The position numbers and the translations under genes are program-made. DNA of 64,000 nucleotides, from positions 9,979,756 to 10,043,755 of the forward strand of contig NC_052120.1 of NCBI RefSeq assembly GCF_012273895.1, written 5' to 3'. The notes beneath the pieces are model-generated. The model was not told the origin of the DNA and did no database searches. It worked only from the letters and a program-made list of their open reading frames with translations. Each line of letters opens with the position of its first letter. The stretch's first letter is position 1. Origin of the DNA: Zerene cesonia (taxonomy: Eukaryota; Arthropoda; Insecta; Lepidoptera; Pieridae). Shown here piece after piece: positions 25,101 to 34,329 of the stretch.

Positions 25101-28100
25101 CTACAGTACAGTAGGTACAGCCGTTGTCGTTTGCGTCGGGGGTTTAAAATATCTACACCACGTTACACGTGCCCATTGATAAATTGTTTTATCATGCACT
25201 TGAAATATTTAACCATTGACGAGGAAATAGTGATAGGCCACAACTAGATAACACGCTTGTTCAAAAAGTAAGGAAAAATCCTACTAATATCATAAACGCG
25301 ACAGTTTGTATGTAGGTTACTCTTTCACGCGAAATAGCTTATCGCATCTATATGAAATTTGGTACTGAGTTAGATCAGTGTGGATTAGCATAAAAGCTAC
25401 TTTTTCCTGGAGTACCACGAGATAGACGCCGCGGATTACATCTAGTATTTAATAAACACCACAAGCCTAAACATTATAATACAGGCTGATAATCCATACA
25501 GTCGTTCAACGAAAATGTTTAGATAACGCTTTGACTGCGAGGTCAAAGGGATTGTACTACTGTATGCTGTTCTTTATATTATATTAACTGTTCCCCCGAC
25601 TTCGACCGTGGTAAAAATATATACAAAAACACAAAAGTTTCCTCTTTATATTAACAAAAGCTGCGCCCCGCGGTTTCACCCGCGTAAGTCCGTATTCCGT
25701 AAGAATATCGGGACAAAAAGTTGCCTATATGTTATTCCAGTTGTCCAGCTGTCTACGCACCAAATTTCATTGCAATCGGTTGAGTAGTTTTTGCGTGAAA
25801 GAGCAACAAACACACACATACTTACAAACTTTCGCGTTTATAATATTACTCGCTGCGCCCTGCGGTTTCACCCGCGTAAGTCCGTATTCCGTAAGAATAT
25901 CGGCATAAAAAGTTGCCTATATATTATTCTAGTTGTCCAGCTGTCTACGCACCAAAGTTCATTGCAATCGGTTCAGTAGTTTTTGCGTGAAAGAGCAACA
26001 AACTCACACACATCCTTACAAACTTTCGCATTTATAATATTAGTAGGATAGTAGGATATACCTCCTTTTAAGGTTTTATAACGTCTTATTTAATTTTAAT
26101 AAGGTCTGTTCATTCTGTCAATCTGTTTCAATCTTGATAAATTACCGAGAACGAATTTTTTAAGGAAAACCCATTCATAATTAGCAAAAACGATTAATTT
26201 GTGTGTTTTTCTCCATTAGATACTACAAATTGATTCTAGGAATAATTTATGAGTAAATTTAAAAATGACAATTCGAAAACTAACTTGATTCATATAAAAA
26301 GAATCGAGAGATAAGACAGCACTTAGAATTGAGGAAATATTGTCTTAGTTATCGCATTCTTAATATATAAGTCATATAATTTTAAATATATATTAGCTTC
26401 ACCTGTATGTTTGTGTGTAACCGCCTCCCTTAGACTCGATTTTAACACACTTTAAATGGATAAAATCAATTTAAACTGTGTACACTTACCAAGGATCGGT
26501 GTCAAAACAGTGTTTTATTAATTTATCATATTATACTGATTAGGATCGCCAGTATTAAATAATTTCCTTATGGATACTTTGCATAAGAGTAAGGAAGAAA
26601 ATTTATTTGTTTTGTCATTAAAGCGTGTTTTTTCGTTTTTTTTTAACTTATTTGTTTCAATGACGTGACTATAAGGAAATGAAGGACATCAGAGCATATC
26701 TATGATAATCTTTATGGGTATTTGGGTAGGAATGAACACACATTTGTTGTAGGTACTTATCTGCTTGAAAATTATTAGGGCTAATAAAAATATCTATTTC
26801 AATATTAAAAAAATACGGTCATGTGCGAGTCTAAGGATTCCGTACAAAGAAGCTAATGCAACAACTGCAAAAAATTATTCACCCATCCTATTTATGACCG
26901 TGCCAACTGTTGCTCAAATTTTAATTTTTATTATAATACCATCTTTCTATGGTAGATCAAGCGATGGGTTTATTGGCTACCACCACAAACTTTACACCGA
27001 AGATGTGACAGGCCAGTCTTTTAATTATAAATACGCTCTTTTCTTAAAGACCCCATGTCAGTACTGAAAATATTTCAATTTACCAAATATTTATTTAGAT
27101 AACATGTAGTTTTTCACACATTTACGTCTTGTTGTTACAGTTTAAACAACCAGCTGCCGGACCCAGATGTCCTAGTGCCAATGTTTTGGTTTCGTGAAGA
27201 AATTCTAGTCAGCGAGGAATACGCTAACTTCGCGAAAACAGCACTCAGCGTGAAATTTGACAGCCCTTACGCGTTCTATACGCTTATTGTAAGTGTCGTT
27301 AGTCTATACTTGTGTATTATGTCGTCGTGAGATTGTATAAACCTATAATGCAATTATAATCTAATTATTCTAACCTATTGTAATCTGTTCACAAATTTTA
27401 CTAGTGATTACATTTACAATTCAATTTTAAATGTAGTTTTACGTTTTTTTTTTTTAATCAGATAGATTATCATTGTATTAATTGTAGTAACTGTAAGCTG
27501 TGTGTGTAAAATTTTACGATGACATGAATAATTAATTTATATGTAAATTAATTATTCAAAGTCGAAACCCTTTGTCACCTCCGAAAGCCGGCAACAGCTC
27601 CACAAAAGCTATAACAGCTTTGTGAATGCTCATGGGCAATGTTGTTGCCTCATGTGACCCACTTGCTCGGTTGCCCGCTCTGTTATAAAAAAAAAAGTCG
27701 GCGAAGAGCTGGTGAGTCGCCTGAGGAAGCGTTTCCACTGCCCATGAAATTTTTTAGAGCCGTAAGGGCATTTATAGAGACTTTACGCCTCTGTAAACGG
27801 ATTGCCGGCTTTTGGATACGGAAAGGATTGATGAAGGGACTAAAAGACGAAACAGTATGCAAAATGATACTGGCCTCCCACTAACAGTACGAAATACGCT
27901 ATCATTTACATGCTACTTGAAATAGTAGCTGATCTTATATAGGGGTGTAGCTTCACCTGGCTGGCTGTCACAATTCGTACCAAAGCGTGCTCGACCCCAA
28001 CAATAATACCTTTATATGATCATATTTATAATAACATATTTATAGTTATATAAATATATTGTCATTTGTTTATTAATTACCATCGCCGAGCTGATTTGTT

Positions 28101-31100
28101 CTTTGTTACTTACCAGCAAAAGTCGCTTTTTCTATTGACACAATCATATTACAATCTATATTAATATTATAAAGCTGAAGAACTTGTTTGTTTGTTTGAA
28201 CGCGATAATCTTAGGAACTACTGGTACGATTTGAAAAATTCTTTCAGTTTTAGACAGCCCATTTATAGAGGAAGGCTATAGGCTATATATGTACCTCGGG
28301 CGAAGCCGGGGTGAACCGCTAGTATAGAATATTTATCGTTTTGGAAAGTATTTTCTACAGACTGAGAGTGAGTTAAATTTCCACTGAATGATAGGTTATA
28401 GAGTAAAATAGACGGGAGGACAGGGATTCACTTTAATATATTTCCAAAATCGCTTGCGCAGTTTTGAATAAGTTTATAAATCACACACAATGTAATGATC
28501 CATCTTTACATTAATTAACATCGCATCTCAACTATATTAACGACTTTAGTGTCATTTAATCATAGATAGCGTGTAATAAAACGTATAACTATTTGACCGG
28601 TTATAATATTTCCTGTTTATATAAAAGTACTGAACTATATCTATGGAATATTCTATGTATTGGTTAGCTTTAAAATATAAATAACACAATGCTCCTAACC
28701 TCTGTATGGACTTCTAAGGGGTTTTAGTGCCACGCTGACGGCCATTGCTGACATCCTCTACACACCGTATACGATGATACCTTCGCGTTATTCTAAAACG
28801 CTTCGTAGAGTCCGACTGTCAGCGTGCCTCTAAACCCAGCCGGATCAGCGTCTTTTGATAGTATGGGACAGATAAGATGTTATAATTGTTTTTGTATCGT
28901 ATAGGTTGAAGCATTGTTATCTAATAATGATATAAATATATTCCTGAACATTGTACCATAGTTTGTGTTATAGATACAGTCGTTATTGTAGGGCGAAGTG
29001 AGAAATATAATTAGGTTACCTTTAACATCTTAAGAATAAATATTTCATTCACATTCCTTCCTGGGCTACTTTTAAAATATAGAATCTAAACAGATTAGTT
29101 ATCAGTATTATAGACTAACTAGCTGCGCCCCGCAGATCCACCCACGTAAGTCCGTATCCCGTAGGAATATCGGAATAAAAAGGTGCGTTTATGCTATTCC
29201 AGTTGTCCAGCTGTCTACGTACCAAATTTCATTGCAATCGGTTCTGTAGTATTTTTGTGAAAGCGCAACAAACACACACACATCCTTACAAACTTTTGCA
29301 ATTATAATATTAGTGGGAAAGGATTAAGGCAATGATAATTGAAATTTCTAATCACAATGCATAGAATCTTTAAATGTAAATAATTACGACCTAAATGCAA
29401 ATACTTTTAAACTAACCGGTCGTCCCGGATAAATACAAAATGAAACAACAGATAACGTGACTTTCTATTGAAGAAATCATTTTTAAAATCGGTTCAGTAG
29501 ACATAGAGATACAACTTCACAAAGAGATGAATTCCTAAATCTACTTCTTAAAATATTAATAAAGACAAATAAAAGAACATGCCATGTAAATAAAACTGTA
29601 TTGCAGCGTTCCCAGGGTTTACCTCGAATTAATATACGAATATAAAATTTGTTTGAGATATCATCAAAAATCGAATACCAGATGTATGTAAGATAAGCAT
29701 TTTTTGCTGTTAGCAATTTATTTTAGGTGATAATATTTTTGATTAGGTTTTTTAATTACTAAATAACTAATAAACAACATTAATTACAAGCAAAACTGCA
29801 ACTAATTTGCATATCTATTAAAATGCTCTTGAAAAAATATGTTTTAATATAAGGTATTGTCATAGCTCTATCATGCTAGAAACCAGCATAATTGTATAAA
29901 AACTATATATGATTTTGTAGCTAATTATATTACGAGAGGAGGAGGTAATTGGGTGAAAAGAATAAAAAAAAAACTTGAAAGGTGTCAAGGGACACCCGGA
30001 TGGAACGAAGTTCCTTTTGATTAATTAGTGAAGGAATTGTAATAAAATTTAATTTTTTTTTTAAGTTATAATAATATTTTTTTATTTAACTTAATCAGTA
30101 GGCTCTGTTCAATCCGAAATAGAAATGAAAATATCTGGCTTGCTTTCTATGAGAGAGAGAGAGACAGATAGAGAAACATGCGACGCCGCACAGCTCACAA
30201 TAGCTTACTATAGCAAAAAGTGTCGTGACAACTTTTCGTAAGAATTTTTTCCGTCTAGTCACAACGCGCGATAAGGAACTTCGTTCCCCTACTAACATCG
30301 CCTCAGCTCAGCCTCTCAGTGACAAAATAGCGTATATCCCCTAATTTTTTAACATTTCTACATAGAATTTTCATATTAAGAAAAAATATTTTTAAACAAA
30401 TCTTTTAGTAACTATCTTATATTTTTAAATATGAAACCATCTAAAATAACAACAACAGAGTTCTTTTTCGGCGCATCTATGTAGAAAAAAAAGATCGCAA
30501 TAATACTACAGATTCACCTGTTAAATTCCCTGATAAAAACACTTATTTATTACGTATAATTTATTAGGTATTTTCTGATCGTTTATCTGTGACATTTCGA
30601 ATCCGAAATAAATAAACAAATTGCGCAAATAAATTGAAAAAATACTAAGATGAAATGATTAAAGTTTTAAATTATTACGTGCAGTCGCCACAAATGCTAT
30701 TGATATTAAAATGTTTAATTTAATCAGGGTTATAGGTTTTTAAATCAGTGTAATTGTAATTCGAAATTTCCCCTAATTTCAAAATAGATATAACACGTTA
30801 GACTTTAACCATGGCAACTAAATAAAAACATGATAATTAAAAAGAAAACTTTCAAAAAAGTTTTGCTGTCTGCCGAATTCTCTTAGTGAGTTGGCAATGC
30901 TGTTTTAGTTAACAGATCTTACTTAAGCGAATGGGTGAATTCGCGTCAAAATTTTCCAGCGAGTTGTATGTAATTTACCAGCTAAATCTATATTTATGGT
31001 GCAGTAAAATCAATACGACACCTGCGGTACAACTTCGTTTCTTCGATTATATCAAAGCTTTATCATAAAAAGTTTTAAAGAGATCTAATAATTATGAACG

Positions 31101-31881
31101 GAGTAAAGCAGAGGGCATTATAACAAAAATACTAATGCATCCAAACTTTTTCAAAAGTGCAATATCAGGCGAGGCAAGTAACGCAGACACCAAAGCAAGA
31201 TTGCAAATGTATAGATGATTTCGAATTATTAATCTCCTTTATTCTCGTAGTCAATCATTTTCTTATCCTTTACACTTCGAAGCGCGCAACGCTTTAGCAG
31301 CGGTCTTACCCGGTTAAATGTTCATGGGCGCTGGTAATCGCTTACCACCAGGCGAACCACCAGCTCAGTTGCCCGCTATTACATACATAAAAAAGTTAAT
31401 TGCCTACTCTTTATATTTAGTTCCACTGTTCACAAAGTTATTTTTATTTTGGGATTTTGTATCGGATAGTTTTGAGTGTGATCTTTGATTACTTGTATTG
31501 ATTCCGAATCGGTGCTGGAAGTACTTATAAATATTTTTAAACGTTTTCGTGATTCCATTTGATTTTTTTATCAAGGAATAACAAGACTGTGTAGATTATT
31601 TCCTCTTATTTCAGGGTTGATTGTTGGAATTTTTAATACCCGTTTTATAACAAAATTTTGTTTATTTCATCAATATTTTATTAACGGACGCGTTCATCAC
31701 GTGATATCATATAGGTGTACGATCAAGATTGAATTGATGATTTTTGTTTCAGGTCATAGGATGCTGTTTAATTATAGCGGGTATATGGAGATACAGACAA
31801 AATAGATGCATATCAAAGGAAAATCACATATACGATGCAGCTGCGATGCAATCGTTTTTGACAAATATTTTAGAAAAATGA
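9583..31881 (+). CDS. SCRB-A: CD36 / class B scavenger receptor, croquemort-like, 5'-partial (9 exons)
   Basis: Exons: 9583-9762, 16420-16545, 17415-17624, 18109-18317, 18823-18931, 19387-19544, 20807-20911, 27141-27288, 31753-31881; together 457 codons plus TGA. Every junction has AG/GT and the frame stays open. Family marks seen: MGPYVFRE in the first exon, NTGASDF, GTP-like ligand-loop region with two Cys in the fourth exon (KCGDL, DIC) and four in the sixth (CYC, NC, SAC), the usual six-cysteine pattern that forms the disulfides of the CD36 ectodomain, then QLPDPDVLVPMFWF and a C-terminal membrane segment (YTLIVIGCCLIIAGIW) followed by a 26-residue cytoplasmic tail. About ten N-glycosylation sequons fit an extracellular loop. 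The exon with the N-terminal membrane segment is missing and is probably upstream of the window. Known family roles are uptake of lipids, carotenoids or apoptotic cells; the ligand here is unknown. Subgroup (croquemort versus other insect SCRB) is inferred by general resemblance only. Confidence 0.93.
9925..10099 (-). mobile_element. Helitron-like element, family A
   Basis: CTAG and the hairpin at 9925; TAGTAGGA at the other end. Internally shortened near the 5' end. In SCRB-A intron 2. Confidence 0.65.
10517..10682 (-). repeat. U1 repeat with short CTTTTCCTTAC tandem
   Basis: TGGGAGTCGAGCACGCTTCG, then ACGACTTGGGTCAGCTCG. Three CCTTTTCCTTA-like units at 10628-10668. Confidence 0.55.
11415..11618 (-). 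mobile_element. Helitron-like element, family A
   Basis: Full-length inverse copy from CTAGCTGTGCCCCGCGG to TTTATAATATTAATAGGA. Confidence 0.68.
11822..12145 (+). repeat. U1 repeat, full-length reference copy
   Basis: ATGTCATAGCGGGCAACTGG, GATCACCACCGCCCATG, a purine-rich middle (AAGGAAAAGGAAAGG), CCGGCTCCCCCACTCACCGT, TGGTACTTCCCCGGTGCGAG, and an end in GTGCTCGACTCCCACA. No inverted ends, tRNA head or open frame are seen, so the class is unknown. Confidence 0.75.
12612..12690 (+). repeat. U1 3' end fragment
   Basis: GCGCAATTCGTGTCGAAGCG, GTGCTCGACTGCACA; shares ATAATATGCAACAAA with the flank of the copy at 11822. A second 3' fragment lies at 40690-40752. Confidence 0.4.
12890..13040 (+). 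mobile_element. SINE-1 copy, 5'-truncated
   Basis: Keeps the T-arm half GCGGGTTCGAATCCCGC and CGTGATC, then the standard body GCATTTCAATGCTATAAAAC. Confidence 0.7.
13132..13176. repeat. TA dinucleotide microsatellite
   Basis: About 22 TA units. Confidence 0.95.
13577..13773 (-). mobile_element. Helitron-like element, family A
   Basis: CTAGCTACGCCCCGC to AATATTAGTAGGA. Followed by several repeats of the end motif TAGTAGGAT up to 13875. Confidence 0.66.
14118..14400. repeat. Penelope-like 3' tail fragments, inverted pair
   Basis: ACGAATTTTAAACGCGACTT near 14245 and its inverse AAGTCGCGTTTAAAATCGGT near 14351, plus the KAFETSGYNI reading on the minus strand, match the tail of the element at 430-986. 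Confidence 0.6.
14846..15047 (+). mobile_element. Helitron-like element, family A, ending CTAA
   Basis: TTCCTACTAATATTATAAAT at the start. The end is GGGGCGCAGCTAA, which still fits the CTRR rule for Helitron 3' ends. Confidence 0.62.
16145..16362 (-). mobile_element. Helitron-like element, divergent family
   Basis: CTAGCTTTCCGCCCGCGTGG at one end and TTTATAATATTAGTAGAGA at the other, with a middle unlike family A. It ends 57 bases before SCRB-A exon 3. Confidence 0.5.
16420..16545 (+). CDS. SCRB-A exon 3
   Basis: 126 nt, 42 codons, phase 0. Acceptor TTTTTACAG, donor GTG/GTAAGT. Encodes VNITWNDNST and NGSLSDMVTSINPIVV, colinear with SCRB-B exon 3 and the same length. Confidence 0.95.
17081..17383 (+). 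mobile_element. SINE-2 copy with 12-bp target duplication, next to SCRB-A exon 4
   Basis: tRNA-like head GTGGCTCAGTGGTGAG and GGTTCGAGACC (A- and B-box-like), a body with GAAACCGGCAT and GTGTCCCAGTAGTGGGAAC, and a tail GGGTTGATGATGATGA. The target duplication ACATTGCTTCCT is at 17069-17080 and 17384-17395. Confidence 0.82.
17415..17624 (+). CDS. SCRB-A exon 4
   Basis: 210 nt, 70 codons, phase 0. Acceptor CTTTCTAG, donor ACG/GTAAGT. Encodes TANVSSWLFDGVEDPLL and IPFDRFGWLYT. Same length as SCRB-B exon 4. A SINE target duplication ends 19 nt upstream of the exon. Confidence 0.95.
17695..17855 (-). repeat. U1 repeat, short
   Basis: GGGATTCTAGCACGTTTCGA, GTTTCGTATGGCGAGTAGGG and CACCACAGCTGCCCGCC. 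Confidence 0.5.
18109..18317 (+). CDS. SCRB-A exon 5
   Basis: 209 nt, ends in phase 2. Acceptor AAACCAG, donor CAC/GTAAGT. Encodes EFDGVFVSNTGASDFF, GKCGDLEGSSGELWAP and FAPDICT. Carries the first two conserved ectodomain cysteines. Confidence 0.95.
18823..18931 (+). CDS. SCRB-A exon 6
   Basis: 109 nt. Acceptor AATTTCAG, donor ATG/GTGAGT. First base completes a Thr codon from exon 5. Encodes HQGIEGMQYIANDSLFDNG. Same length as SCRB-B exon 6. Confidence 0.94.
19165..19360 (-). mobile_element. Helitron-like element, family A, 26 bases from SCRB-A exon 7
   Basis: CTAGCTGCGCCCCGC and TTTCACCCGCGTAAGTCCG to TTCGCATTTATAATATTAGT. Confidence 0.67.
19387..19544 (+). CDS. SCRB-A exon 7 (cysteine-rich)
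   Basis: 158 nt. Acceptor TTCATTAG, donor AA/GTAAGT. Encodes SCYCDEPRDRNC then GALNVSACRFGAPAFVTRPH: four conserved cysteines. One codon shorter than SCRB-B exon 7, the only length difference among the shared internal exons. Confidence 0.95.
19584..19745 (+). repeat. U1 repeat, 5' half
   Basis: GATCACTACCGCCCATGAAC to ACTCGCCGTACGAAACACC. Confidence 0.65.
20270..20345. repeat. Penelope-like tail fragment
   Basis: Contains GGATTTTAAACGCGATTCAT, shared with the other tail copies at 440, 14250 and 56935. Confidence 0.5.
20470..20690 (+). repeat. U1 repeat, 5'-truncated
   Basis: AAATCACCAACGCCCATGAA to CACGCCGGTCTTCTATGGAG and a shortened end. Confidence 0.65.
20807..20911 (+). CDS. SCRB-A exon 8
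   Basis: 105 nt. Acceptor CATTTCAG; donor chosen as AG/GTTAGT at 20912 because only that restores the frame with exon 9; an earlier GTATGA at 20905 does not. Encodes MAIELNTGMPLSISAQLQAN, the conserved P-x-TGMP-like block. Confidence 0.93.
21040..21230 (+). repeat. Group-G repeat
   Basis: GATTCGATTTTGTACACGTG, ATCAAGGATCTGTGACAATA, GGGTCGCCAGGATTCATTGA, CATTAAAGCGTG. Confidence 0.58.
21359..21552 (-). mobile_element. SINE-2 copy, internally deleted
   Basis: Reverse complement of SINE-2: CATCATCAGCCCATATG, then the GTTTCCTCACGATGTTTTCC block and CCTCACCACTGAACC. The middle body is missing. Confidence 0.75.
22132..22447 (+). repeat. U1 repeat, near full length
   Basis: TCAAAGCGGGCAACTGAGC to GTGCCGAAGCATCCTCGAC. 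Confidence 0.7.
22540..22720 (+). repeat. Group-H repeat, partial
   Basis: GGTGCTCAATTCGATTATAT, TTCAATCGATTGACGTAATT and TTGATAGGAAGTCG. Confidence 0.45.
23506..23632. repeat. 10-bp minisatellite ACTTTTACAC
   Basis: About twelve units, with variants ACTTTTGCAC and CTTTTTCCC. Confidence 0.85.
24003..24165 (-). repeat. LINE 3' end-like fragment
   Basis: Minus strand: GGTTGCCTGGAAGAGATCGC, AGCAATAAGGCCGCC, ending in an ATAAATAAATAAA-type tail. Confidence 0.55.
24170..24232. repeat. AC and ATAC microsatellites
   Basis: About ten AC units, then ATAC units interrupted by ATGT. Confidence 0.9.
24235..25050 (-). repeat. U1 repeat split by the LINE insertion
   Basis: 24235-24252 is the end (TATGTGGTAGTCGAGCAC) and 24740-25050 the remainder, up to CCACCAGCTCCATTGCCGAC. 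The LINE and its target duplication lie between. Confidence 0.72.
24253..24729 (+). mobile_element. 5'-truncated RTE-type LINE with GAT-repeat tail
   Basis: An open frame to TGA at 24704-24706 reads LPTMTYGAETWTLT, AQRAMERAMLGISLRDQ, WAGHMCRRTDNRWGT, KRSVGRPATRWSDD and GEAYIQQWIV, the C-terminal region after the reverse transcriptase of RTE-type LINEs common in insects. It ends GGGCTGATGATGATG. The 10-bp direct repeat AGTCGAGCAC at 24243-24252 and 24730-24739 is a target duplication. Confidence 0.82.
25279..25445 (+). mobile_element. Helitron-like element, variant of family A
   Basis: TCCTACTAATATCATAAACG to CGCCGCGGATTACATCTAG; similar to the copy at 3511. Confidence 0.55.
25660..26048 (-). 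mobile_element. Tandem pair of Helitron-like elements, family A
   Basis: Two head-to-tail copies, 25660-25847 and 25848-26048, both with CTGCGCC, the hairpin and the TTTATAATATTA end. They share TATTCCGTAAGAATATCGG, so they look like one duplicated unit. Confidence 0.65.
26400..26640 (+). repeat. Group-G repeat
   Basis: GTGTGTAACCGCCTCCCTTA, GACTCGATTTTAAC, CCAAGGATCGGTGTCAAAAC, TAGGATCGCCAGTATTAAAT, CATTAAAGCGTG. Confidence 0.58.
27141..27288 (+). CDS. SCRB-A exon 9
   Basis: 148 nt. Acceptor GTTACAG, donor ATT/GTAAGT. Encodes NNQLPDPDVLVPMFWF, then EEYANFAKTALS and the start of the C-terminal membrane segment. Preceded by a 6.2 kb intron. Confidence 0.95.
27595..28003. repeat. U1 repeats, inverted pair
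   Basis: A short inverse copy at 27595-27672 (GCTCATGGGCAATG, TTGCCCGCTC) followed by a long diverged direct copy at 27690-28003 ending GTACCAAAGCGTGCTCGACC. Confidence 0.55.
28155..28322 (+). mobile_element. Helitron-like element, family B
   Basis: TCTATATTAATATTATAAAG, then GCTGAAGAACTTG, ending CGGGCGAAGCCGGGGTGAAC then CGCTAG before a T. Confidence 0.6.
28717..28838. repeat. Imperfect foldback
   Basis: The left arm GGGTTTTAGTGCCACGCTG around 28719-28739 and the right arm GTCAGCGTGCCTCTAAACCC at 28818-28837 pair with few mismatches around an 80-base loop. Confidence 0.5.
29119..29318 (-). mobile_element. Helitron-like element, family A
   Basis: CTAGCTGCGCCCCGCAGATC at one end, TATAATATTAGTGGGA at the other. 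Confidence 0.63.
30002..30287. repeat. Segment bounded by 15-bp inverted repeats
   Basis: GGAACGAAGTTCCTT at 30002-30016 and AAGGAACTTCGTTCC at 30273-30287. The inside has a GA microsatellite and a GC-rich patch (CGACGCCGCACAGCTC). No TA target duplication was identified. Confidence 0.4.
31265..31388 (-). repeat. U1 repeat, 5' part
   Basis: TTCATGGGCGCTGGTAATCG and CCAGCTCAGTTGCCCGCTAT on the plus strand. Confidence 0.6.
31753..31881 (+). CDS. SCRB-A exon 10 (last exon, C-terminal TM and tail)
   Basis: 129 nt including TGA at 31879-31881. Acceptor TGTTTCAG. Encodes VIGCCLIIAGIWRYRQNRC, the rest of the membrane segment and a basic-start cytoplasmic tail ending NILEK. The tail shares no clear similarity with that of SCRB-B. 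Confidence 0.9.
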   Translation, partial: VIGCCLIIAGIWRYRQNRCISKENHIYDAAAMQSFLTNILEK

Positions 31882-32226
31882 AGTAGCATTTTTAAACATG
31901 TGGTTTATACACGTGTATTATATTAATTAAAAGATATTTGAATTGTAATATAATGTTTGAAGGTTGCAATCTCAGGAATTACTGTCCAGATTATGTGATA
32001 TAGCAAAAAAACACTGCTGCGTTACACGTATGAGGGAAACGTAAAACAAAAACAATTTATTTATTTTTGTATACAATAGATAGTTTCGAACCGTAAGTCT
32101 AAAATAAATATTTAAACGTAATTAATAATGTTACCATTATAAAAAATGTACGTAAGAGTTTTTTTTTAATGATAAGTTTTTGTCATTTGTTATTTTTTGT
32201 TAAAAATTCATATGCATGAGAATGTG

Positions 32227-32232
32227 AATAAA
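32227..32232 (+). terminator. Candidate poly(A) signal of SCRB-A
   Basis: AATAAA about 350 nt after the stop codon; further AATAAA motifs follow near 32347 and 32416. Such hexamers are common by chance in this AT-rich DNA. Confidence 0.35.
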
Positions 32233-32626
32233 TTGTATTTTAGTTTTGTATTAAATATTATAATAAATTATTGCCTTCGAAACTGTTTTACATTGTCGAC
32301 TTTTGTGTTCACGTGTTAGAGAGATGAATGAAATGCCGATATGACTGAATAAAAAAAATAAAATATTTGGCTTTATTATGTGATGAAAGATGTGTATATT
32401 TTAAGATCTATTTTGAATAAATAATAAGTTAACTGTATTATTTTATTTTATTCGAATTAACAAATAAATGTTTTATAATAATTTTGCGAATTTATACTTA
32501 ATAAACATGATATCATATGGCTTTATTAGATACTACACTTTTAAGAAAACTTTGAAATATTCATACATTTTTGTGTTTTATCTATATTAAAAAAATCTTT
32601 TATGAAAAACATTTTTTGAGTTCCAA

Positions 32627-32812
32627 TTGTTGTGTGTGGGGCCGATGACACATCTTTCATTGGTCGTTTTGCTTTACGGTTATGCTAGGGATCAGCATTC
32701 TATCTCCTGCCGGACTGAGACATTCTTTCATCATTCCCCGCCGGGAGTCAAGCCCAGGATTCCTCGGTTCTACCTTCGTGTGTTAATAACTGAATCGGTG
32801 GATAAAAGCTAC
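32627..32812 (-). mobile_element. SINE-3 copy, degenerate
   Basis: CCGGACTGAGACATTCTTTC, CCCCGCCGGGAGTCAAGCCC and CCTCGGTTCTACC match the other two copies with many changes. Confidence 0.55.
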
Positions 32813-33561
32813 CAATCCTAACGATTTTTTTTTAATTTATTTATTTATTTATCCAAATCACATGCCATTACAGGTTACAACCCAATGCGACAGCGACTTA
32901 CAACGAAAAAAAAACTTACAACTAAACCTAACTAACTACCTAACTAATAGTGATTATAACATATTAAATATAACAAAACCCTTGCAACTTCACTCAATGG
33001 ACAACAGAAGATATCCGTTTTATCATGAACAGCAATGATTTTAAATTAATATTCGCTTGAAAGCCGCAGCCTTAGGCCTACGCCTGAGAAACAAATATCC
33101 AATCAAGAAAGCTAGTAAGCAACATGAGTTTCAGTCCAGCAAATTGCCAATTAGTCAAACAAATCCACATTGCAACTTGTAATATAAAACCCAATAAAAT
33201 CCCAACACTGTTTATTAATATTCATCTATATATCAGTTATATCAATCGATGATTTACAGGACAGTCATAAAGATCGCAATAAACAATTCGCAAACAAAAT
33301 GATGAGAAATTCAAAATATATATATTTTTTTTTATAAAAACACAATTTATGACTTATAAATCTAAATGATGAAATAAGTAGATTTTTAGAACGATTACAA
33401 CTTTTGTTTGTAACCTTAAAGCTAATTCATGATGCAATATAAACAACATTATATGCTATAATTATCCTTTGATATTATTAAACTGAAGAGTTTGTATAAC
33501 TAGAGAAACCAATATACATTGTATGGCATTAGCACGCACAAATTGTTCTGAACAAACTAAT

Positions 33562-33683
33562 AGTCCGGTCAATTTAGACATTTGAAGTTACATAAAGGCC
33601 CAACAAACTGAATTTCTGTGAAAGTCCGGTCAATTTAGACATTTGAAGTTACATAAAGGCCCAACAAGCTGAATTTCTGTGAA
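33562..33683. repeat. Tandem duplication of a 61-bp unit
   Basis: AGTCCGGTCAATTTAGACAT begins at 33562 and again at 33623; the units differ at one base (ACAAACTG versus ACAAGCTG). Confidence 0.85.
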
Positions 33684-34329
33684 GTTCCCCATCATTCCCG
33701 TGTAAGTAAAAAATTTTATTCGAGGTCAAAGGTAAAAAAAATGAGTTTTTCGCGATTTTCAGCAAAACGGTAAGTTTTATTATAAAAGTACCTCAAACAA
33801 AAATTGTAGATCATAAAATTATCTATTAAAAATGTATCAATAATATTTTTCTTACGAGCCACCGTTTCTGAGATATAACGATTCGAAACGTTATAAAAGT
33901 TGTTATCGTCATAATATGCGCATGTTTCCATGCCACCTATGAGGTAGTACTTAGCGCGTTTTTTTAACATGGTATATAAGGCAATTGTTGTAGTTTGATT
34001 TAGTCGCTATCTCTTACTATCTTATACGTTCCGTATAAGATCCTTCCCTTTTTCTTTTTTTGTAAATTACATTTAGCGATCACTGCCAAAAGATAATTTT
34101 TAAAAATATCGTATCGTTTGTTTATTTTGAGGTGACGCTGATGCAATCTCTAGTTGTATGATCAAAACATCTTTTATATAAAAAAAAGCATTTTTTTTTG
34201 TAAACAGCTCACGTGAATTAAAGTGGTCGAGATTCGATCAAAATTTAAATTCTCGAATGGTACAATCTTTTTTTTAATGTAAAATCATGATAGTGTGCGT
34301 TTTTCACAAATTTAGTGTATGTGTTAACA

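Noticed and set aside
26765..27067. 100-residue open frame in SCRB-A intron 8
   Set aside because: No family resemblance, no splice logic, and exons 8 and 9 join in frame without it.
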